From contig NZ_SDHX01000001.1 of assembly GCF_004118375.1 (NCBI RefSeq), positions 372,001 to 436,000 on the forward strand: a stretch of 64,000 bases of DNA, in the 5' to 3' direction. Under the pieces are notes generated by a model. It worked only from the letters and a program-made list of their open reading frames with translations, did no database searches and had not been told where the DNA came from. Both the position numbers and the translations under genes were made by a program. The stretch is from Oleiharenicola lentus (GTDB lineage Bacteria; Verrucomicrobiota; Verrucomicrobiia; Opitutales; Opitutaceae). Shown one piece after another: positions 55,954-64,000 of this stretch; the stretch's first letter is position 1, and every line of letters starts with the position of its first letter.

Positions 55954-56136
55954 ATGAAAATCATCACCACCCTCTTCTGCGGGCTCTCTTCGAGCCTTTG
56001 TCTCAGCCTAGGTCTTGTTCGTTTGGCCCAGAAACTCGATCCGCTTTCCTGGACCGGTCATGAATGGGCTGCGACCGCCCACGGTGCGTCTCTCACCAGC
56101 ATGTGCATTTTCCCAACCCGGCGGGAGTCGGTTTGA
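55954..56136 (+). CDS. Possible 60-residue peptide directly upstream of the YcaO-like gene
   Basis: A short frame beginning MKIITTLFCGLSSSLCLSLG, with a Ser/Leu-rich hydrophobic N-terminus, three cysteines (C9, C16, C51) and a Ser/Thr-containing C-terminus (HGASLTSMCIFPTRRESV). Only a weak ribosome site (GGGA at 55946) precedes it. Its stop codon overlaps the GAGGAG Shine-Dalgarno of the YcaO-like gene, so translation of the two could be coupled. GC3 is about 65% (39 of 60), lower than its neighbours. A precursor peptide for YcaO modification is conceivable; the hydrophobic start also fits a signal peptide or a non-coding coincidence. Treat as a candidate only. Confidence 0.3.
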   Translation: MKIITTLFCGLSSSLCLSLGLVRLAQKLDPLSWTGHEWAATAHGASLTSMCIFPTRRESV

Positions 56137-56151
56137 GGAGCAATCGTCATC

Positions 56152-57051
56152 ATGTTCAGTCTGGCGGCATACCGCTTCCGCGATGTCCTGACCGTAGCCG
56201 GCGGCCCCGTGGAGCGTTTGCAGCTGGCTGACATGACGGTGTTGGGCCGGCGGGCGTTTCTCGCCAATGCCTTTCTGAGGGATGGGCTGGTGGGGCACTC
56301 TTGGCGCGACCAGGTGTTCAACCCGGCACATGGCACCGGCACCGCCGCGTCACCGATGGTGGCGCGCTTCATGGCCATATCCGAGTCCATGGAGCGCTGG
56401 GCCCACTGGCAGTTGCACAATTCTGCCGCGCGATCGCGTTACGGCTTCGACGTGGATCCTTCCAGCAACGGGATGGCTGCTTTCCCGGGACTTTGCACCC
56501 GGCAAGCGAGGGTCGCCGTCTTGCTGGAGGCGACGGAGCGGCACAATCTGCTGCACTGGTGGGAAGGGCATCTGCCGGCGGCCGAGTCTGACAGCCAGTG
56601 GCCCGGAGTGAGCGTGGCGACGATCTGTTCGGAGTTGCCGGCGGTCACCGTGGTGCTTTTCCGTCGCACAGCTGATGGGTTCGTGGCCTATGGCCATGCG
56701 GCGGCACCGGACTTTGCGGGAGCCTGCCGCAAGGCGGCCATCGAGATGGAGCGGCACGCCCTGATCATCGCCAGGTTCGCAGCCTGTCATGCCGGGCGAC
56801 TCACTGACGGCCTGCCCGAGAGCGCGCATCCGATCGAGCGGCGGTGTTTGTTCTTCGCTACCGAGACCGGTCATGAGCTCTTTCTTGAGCGGTTGCGGTC
56901 GGCCCACAAAAAACCTGCTGCTCGACCGAAGCTGGTGTTCGATGGAGCAGTGCCCGGGCCCTGGTCCCGCTACGCCGACGTCTGGCGGGTGGTCTTTGCC
57001 CCGCCCAGCGACCGCTTCCTCGGCGACGAGGAGAACTATTTCTTCTGGTGA
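56152..57051 (+). CDS. Compact YcaO-like protein
   Basis: A 299-residue protein with the ATP-site pattern of YcaO enzymes, which activate peptide amide bonds using ATP in RiPP and thioamide formation. Visible parts: HGTGTAASPMVARFM; an E78-x-x-E81 pair in AISESMERWAHW; SSNGMAAFPGL (104-114); and the ExxER box (E126, E129, R130) in LLEATERHNLLHWWEG. Usual YcaO proteins are 400 residues or more, so this is a short version, and it lacks the Pro-rich C-terminus of azoline-forming members, ending YFFW. A GAGGAG ribosome site lies 11 nt upstream and overlaps the stop of a 60-codon frame. It is divergent from the hybrid kinase and ends at tRNA-Gly. A catalytic role is not proven. Confidence 0.7.
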   Translation: MFSLAAYRFRDVLTVAGGPVERLQLADMTVLGRRAFLANAFLRDGLVGHSWRDQVFNPAHGTGTAASPMVARFMAISESMERWAHWQLHNSAARSRYGFDVDPSSNGMAAFPGLCTRQARVAVLLEATERHNLLHWWEGHLPAAESDSQWPGVSVATICSELPAVTVVLFRRTADGFVAYGHAAAPDFAGACRKAAIEMERHALIIARFAACHAGRLTDGLPESAHPIERRCLFFATETGHELFLERLRSAHKKPAARPKLVFDGAVPGPWSRYADVWRVVFAPPSDRFLGDEENYFFW

Positions 57052-57065
57052 TTATTCACGGAAGC

Positions 57066-57139
<74 letters not shown>

Positions 57140-57256
57140 GAAACGGGGGTGAGCGTGGCCCGGGAGCAGACGCGTTCAAGCTTTTGTTCGGTCACGGAAG
57201 GTCGCGGCCGAAAAGGGATTGCCCGCCCCCACAATAATCCCTTACTTCCCCGCACC

Positions 57257-58432
57257 ATGGCGACACCTGCTACCTCCGGGAAACAACAATCCAATGTCAG
57301 GGCGGCCCAGGCGATGGCCAAGCAGAAGGCCCTCGAGAAGAAAGCGAAGACCTACAAGCTCGACCTCGGGGAGCTCTCCCTCTTCACCAGCCAGCTCGCG
57401 TCGCTGCTCCAGGCTGGTCTCCCGCTCGTATCCTGTCTCGAAGCCCTGCAGGACCAGACCGAGGACCAGGTATTCCGCATCGTGATCCGCGATGTGCGCA
57501 ACGACATCTCGACCGGCACCTCCTTCTCCGCCGCGGTCAAAAAATTTCCCAACTCCTTCAATTCGCTGTTCGTCTCGATGGTTGAGGCCGGTGAAGCGTC
57601 GGGCGGTCTGGCCGAAATTCTCGGCAAGGTGGCCAGCTACTTCGAGTCCACCGTCAAGCTCACCAAGAAGGTAAAGTCCGCCATGACTTACCCCATCGCC
57701 GTCATCGGCCTGGCGATCGCGCTGGTGAACGTGCTGCTGATCTTCGTGATTCCGGTGTTCGCGGCGATGTTCAACGACTTCGGTGCCAAGCTGCCGGCCC
57801 CGACCCAGATGCTCATTGAGCTAAGCAATTTCCTCAAGCCGGACATGAGCATCCCCGGCATCGTTACCAAGATCAGCATCCTCCACCTGGGTGTGCTCGG
57901 CTACATCGGCTGGATCTTCTTCAACAAATACACCGCCACGCCCAACGGCCGTCGCCAGTGGCACCGCTTCCTCATCCGGGCCCCCATTTTCGGCAACCTC
58001 GTGCACAAGATCGCGCTTTCCCGCTTCTGCCGCACCTACGCCACGCTCATGCGCTCCGGCGTGCCGATCCTGCGCACGCTGGAGATTGTCTCGGCGGCGA
58101 GCGGCAAGGTGCAGGTCGAGGATGCCTGCGTCGAGATCGCCAAGCACGTCAGCCAGGGCGGACAGGTTTCCGACATCATGGCGGCCAACCAGTTCTTCCC
58201 GCCGATGATGAAGCACATGGTCAAGGCCGGTGAAACCACCGGCAACGTGGACGGCATGATGAACAAGATCGCCGATTTCTACGACACCGAGTGCGACGCC
58301 ACCGTGGCCGCGCTCACCTCGCTCATCGAGCCCATGCTCATCGTGTTCCTCGGCGTGGTGGTCGGCGGCATCGTCATGGCGATGTTCCTCCCGATCTTCC
58401 AGCTGGGCGCGGTTGCGGGCGGCATGCAGTGA
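57257..58432 (+). CDS. Type IV pilus / type II secretion inner-membrane protein, PilC/GspF family
   Basis: A 391-residue protein. It has the tandem T2SSF domain pattern: LSLFTSQLASLLQAGLPLVS and LFVSMVEAGEASGGLAEILG in the first copy; LSRFCRTYATLMRSGVPILR and MKHMVKAGETTGNVDGMMNK in the second; and large hydrophobic helices near residues 150-175 and 355-380. ATG 57257 is chosen as the first codon after the tRNA. It forms the inner-membrane platform for pilus or pseudopilus assembly. An NtrC-like regulator follows 71 bp later. No other pil genes are adjacent. Confidence 0.9.
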   Translation: MATPATSGKQQSNVRAAQAMAKQKALEKKAKTYKLDLGELSLFTSQLASLLQAGLPLVSCLEALQDQTEDQVFRIVIRDVRNDISTGTSFSAAVKKFPNSFNSLFVSMVEAGEASGGLAEILGKVASYFESTVKLTKKVKSAMTYPIAVIGLAIALVNVLLIFVIPVFAAMFNDFGAKLPAPTQMLIELSNFLKPDMSIPGIVTKISILHLGVLGYIGWIFFNKYTATPNGRRQWHRFLIRAPIFGNLVHKIALSRFCRTYATLMRSGVPILRTLEIVSAASGKVQVEDACVEIAKHVSQGGQVSDIMAANQFFPPMMKHMVKAGETTGNVDGMMNKIADFYDTECDATVAALTSLIEPMLIVFLGVVVGGIVMAMFLPIFQLGAVAGGMQ

Positions 58433-58503
58433 TCGCGGAGGCGGTTTTTGGAAAGTCGCTTGCGTGCCGATAATGAGCACGCAAGCTGACCCTTCCTTTT
58501 CCC

Positions 58504-59760
58504 ATGGCCTCCATCCTCATCGTCGACGACCTCATCTCCATCCACGAGATGCTGGAGGCCGTGATCCAGCCGAGCGGCCACAAGACCTCCTTCGCCACCG
58601 ACGGGGAAAAGGCGCTGGTGCGCTACAAGGCCGAAAAATTCGACCTGGTCCTGTGCGACATCGACATGAAGCCGATGGACGGCATCACGTTGCTCAAGCA
58701 GCTGAAGCTGTATGACCCGGGCGCGGTGGTCGTGATCATGACGGCCTACGCCAGCACCGAGAGCGCCATCCAGGCGCTCAAACACGGCGCCTTCGATTAC
58801 CTGCAGAAGCCTTTCAAGGTGGACGAACTGATGAGCGCGCTGAAGCGCAGCCTCGAGTTCCGCCGCACGGTCACCGAGCGCGAGACCCACGGCCCGGTGG
58901 AGGCGGTCAAGAGCGGCGACTTTGAGGCCCGCTTGGTCGGCCAAAGCCCCAAGATCAAGCGGTTGACCGCCCAGCTCAAGAAACTGGCGACCGCCCACAC
59001 GCCTGTGCTCATATCCGGCGAGGCCGGCACCGGCCACGAGATTGCCGCCGAACTGCTGCACGCCTCGGGCCCGGCGGCGGACAAACCGATGGTCCGTATC
59101 GACTGCCGCCTGAGCAGCATGGAAAGCCTGCGGAGCGGCCTGCTGGGTGAAAACGGCGCCGGCGGCACCTGGGTGCAGCAGGCCAAGGGCGGCACCCTGT
59201 TCCTGACGCACCTCCAGAGCCTGCCCAAAGAGGCCCAGTCCGAACTGATTTCCGTCATCCGCAACAACGCGCACAATTTCCGCCTCATCTGCGCTACCGA
59301 GGAGGACTTGGAGAAGCTTTCAGAAGCGGGCGCGTTCAACGAGGAGCTCTTCTACCGGATCGCCGCCCTGCCGGTGGAGATGCCGCCCATGCGGGAGCGC
59401 ACGGAGGACATTCCGCTCCTGCTCAAGAGCATCGCCGCCAAGGTTTCCAATCCGCAGATCGACCCCCGGCTCGTGGAGTTTTCCGCCGACGCTCTGGCCA
59501 CGCTCCGGACTTGTCGCTGGCCGGGCAACCTGGACGAATTTACCCAGGTCATCTCCCAGATTCTCACCACCACGGAGGCCCGGGTGGTGACCTCGGCCCA
59601 GCTGCCGCTCCGGCTGCATGAACTGAAAGACTGGCCCAAGCTCTCCGACTACCTCGCCGGTCAGGAAAAACTCTACATCACACGGGTGCTCAACGCCTGC
59701 CAGGGTGACAAGGCCAAGGCGGCCAAGATCCTCGGCGTCGATCCCGCGCAGCTGGACTGA
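58504..59760 (+). CDS. NtrC-like response regulator with degenerate AAA+ domain and truncated HTH
   Basis: A 418-residue protein. The receiver is intact: D8-D9, D52 in LVLCDIDMKPMDG, T80 and K102. The central AAA+ domain (about 143-375) keeps the NtrC outline but has lost its catalytic residues: Walker A is GEAGTGHE (H178 for Lys), Walker B is TLFLTHLQ (Thr-His for Asp-Glu), the GAFTGA loop is replaced by GENGAGG, and sensor II PGNVRE is PGNLDE. The Fis-type HTH stops early, KAAKILGVDPAQLD. It probably cannot activate sigma-54 and may act as a phospho-switch that binds partners. The neighbour is a pilC gene. Confidence 0.85.
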   Translation: MASILIVDDLISIHEMLEAVIQPSGHKTSFATDGEKALVRYKAEKFDLVLCDIDMKPMDGITLLKQLKLYDPGAVVVIMTAYASTESAIQALKHGAFDYLQKPFKVDELMSALKRSLEFRRTVTERETHGPVEAVKSGDFEARLVGQSPKIKRLTAQLKKLATAHTPVLISGEAGTGHEIAAELLHASGPAADKPMVRIDCRLSSMESLRSGLLGENGAGGTWVQQAKGGTLFLTHLQSLPKEAQSELISVIRNNAHNFRLICATEEDLEKLSEAGAFNEELFYRIAALPVEMPPMRERTEDIPLLLKSIAAKVSNPQIDPRLVEFSADALATLRTCRWPGNLDEFTQVISQILTTTEARVVTSAQLPLRLHELKDWPKLSDYLAGQEKLYITRVLNACQGDKAKAAKILGVDPAQLD

Positions 59761-59854
59761 GCGGTTTGCGGGAAACTGCGGCGTCCCGCGTCACGGATGC
59801 TTTACCGCTTGCCCCGCCCTAGGGGGGTAGCAAGCCTCGCGGGCGCTCACGCCC

Positions 59855-63094
<3,240 letters not shown>

Positions 63095-63110
63095 GCCCGC
63101 CGCCTTTGCC

Positions 63111-63965
63111 ATGAGCCCCCCCGCCACGCTCGTCGCCCTCCTGCACGGTCCGGATCAACCCGGACTCGTGGCGAAGACGTCGGGCTGGATCTACGCCCGG
63201 CAGGGCAACATCCTGCACGCCGATCAGCATCGCGACATGGAGGGCGGTGAGTTCTTCCAGCGCATCGAGTGGGTGCCGGCCGGCGGCAACCCGGCGGCTG
63301 CGGCGGAGGAACTGCGCGTTTTCGCCGCCTCGCTCGGCATGGCGGCCAAGGTCGCCGTTTCCACGCACCGGCCGAAGGGCGCGCTCTTCGTTTCGAGGGA
63401 GGACCACTGTTTTCACGACCTCGTGCTGCGCTGGAAGGCGGGCGAGTTTGCCGGCGATTTCGGCTGCGTGGTGTCGAACCACACCGTGCTCGCGGATGCC
63501 GCGAAGCACTACGGTCTGCCGTTCCACCATATCCCGGTCACGGCCGGCACGAAAGCCGAGGCCGAGCGGCAACAGCTGGAAATCCTGCGAGCCACCGGTT
63601 CGGAGTTCGTCGTGCTGGCGCGCTACATGCAGGTGTTGTCCGCGGATTTTCTGCGCCATTGCGGCCAGCCGGTCATCAACATTCACCACTCATTCCTACC
63701 GGCCTTCGCGGGCGGCAAGCCCTACCACCAGGCGCATGAGCGGGGCGTTAAGCTCATAGGCGCCACCGCCCATTATGCGACCGCTGTGCTCGATGACGGT
63801 CCGATCATCCAGCAGGATGTCGTGCGCGTCACCCACCGGCACGGGGTTGAGGATCTCGTCCGCAAGGGTCGTGACCTGGAAAAACTCGTGCTCGCGCAAG
63901 CCCTTCGCTGGCACTTGGAAAACCGCATCCTGGTTTACGGCAACAAGACCGTGGTATTTGACTGA
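63111..63965 (+). CDS. purU: Formyltetrahydrofolate deformylase
   Basis: A 284-residue enzyme that releases formate from 10-formyl-THF. An ACT domain at the N-terminus (about 5-80, LHGPDQPGLVAKTSGWIYAR) precedes a formyl-transferase domain (about 85-280), with the motifs VVSNHTVLADAAKHYGLPFH, VLARYMQVLSADFLRHCGQP and INIHHSFLPAFAGGKPYHQA, including the catalytic His/Asn region. It begins 16 bp after carB and may be co-transcribed. A terminator follows. Confidence 0.94.
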   Translation: MSPPATLVALLHGPDQPGLVAKTSGWIYARQGNILHADQHRDMEGGEFFQRIEWVPAGGNPAAAAEELRVFAASLGMAAKVAVSTHRPKGALFVSREDHCFHDLVLRWKAGEFAGDFGCVVSNHTVLADAAKHYGLPFHHIPVTAGTKAEAERQQLEILRATGSEFVVLARYMQVLSADFLRHCGQPVINIHHSFLPAFAGGKPYHQAHERGVKLIGATAHYATAVLDDGPIIQQDVVRVTHRHGVEDLVRKGRDLEKLVLAQALRWHLENRILVYGNKTVVFD

Positions 63966-63977
63966 GCGGGCAGGGTG

Positions 63978-63995
63978 GGCGGCATCCGCCTTTTT
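63978..63995 (+). terminator. Intrinsic terminator after purU
   Basis: The stem GGCGG-CAT-CCGCC is followed by T5, 12 bp after the purU stop and 5 bp from the end of the window. Confidence 0.7.
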
Positions 63996-64000
63996 CCTTG

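Noticed and set aside
58504-59760. Calling the NtrC-like regulator a pseudogene
   Set aside because: The frame is full length without stops, the receiver is intact and codon use is normal; a repurposed protein fits better.

Overview
The window looks like part of the chromosome of a Verrucomicrobiota bacterium close to the Opitutaceae (Opitutus/Lacunisphaera-like). This is an inference from overall impression: very G+C-rich coding with third-position GC above 90% where I counted by hand, an Oar-like TonB receptor, large secreted carbohydrate-active proteins, and Verrucomicrobia-style gene combinations. No database search was possible. There is no rRNA, no CRISPR array and no recognisable insertion sequence. 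One tRNA (Gly, UCC) is present.

Layout. 0-5.7 kb: secreted carbohydrate-related proteins (a beta-helix/propeller protein cut by the left edge, a six-hairpin glycosidase-like protein, a small exported protein). 5.8-13.8 kb: transporters (DctA-type symporter, HlyC/CorC-type CNNM-CBS protein, a DUF485 + acetate-type symporter pair, a divergent Nramp-like carrier), plus a Tat-exported Dabb protein and an HDOD protein. 13.8-20 kb: PutA (minus), then a sigma factor / anti-sigma-like / bactofilin-RDD operon. 20.1-21.8 kb: purE-purK. 21.9-29.7 kb, minus strand: Oar-like TonB receptor, GH20 hexosaminidase-D-like protein, and a tightly packed DUF423-cca-tal group. 29.9-30.8 kb: rplM-rpsI.

30.9-41.2 kb is an arginine cluster in the order argC, argJ, homospermidine synthase, ornithine-type decarboxylase, argB, argD, argF, a minus-strand prepilin, argG. 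The polyamine genes sit inside the pathway that makes ornithine, so ornithine could feed putrescine and homospermidine as well as arginine; carB at 59.9 kb can supply carbamoyl phosphate for ArgF. 41.4-45 kb: a membrane-anchored solute-binding protein translationally coupled to a LytS-type kinase and a LytTR regulator, with no transporter subunits. 45.7-49.7 kb: an Mla-like lipid-transport operon (MlaE, MlaF, MlaD) whose first gene encodes an exported protein with nine WP[FL] motifs. 49.9-51.2 kb: rsmD and rsmE, convergent and overlapping.

51.2-57.1 kb is the most accessory-looking part: a NarL-type regulator, a 1289-residue hybrid sensor kinase, a possible 60-codon small ORF and a compact YcaO-like protein, ending at tRNA-Gly. 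57.3-59.8 kb: a PilC/GspF protein followed by an NtrC-like regulator whose AAA+ catalytic motifs are destroyed. 59.9-64 kb: carB and purU.

The best candidates for something new are the small ORF + YcaO pair, the WP[FL]-repeat protein in the Mla operon, the pseudo-NtrC regulator next to pilC, and an abrupt codon-usage island inside the glycosidase gene. Several intergenic gaps carry palindromic repeat families.
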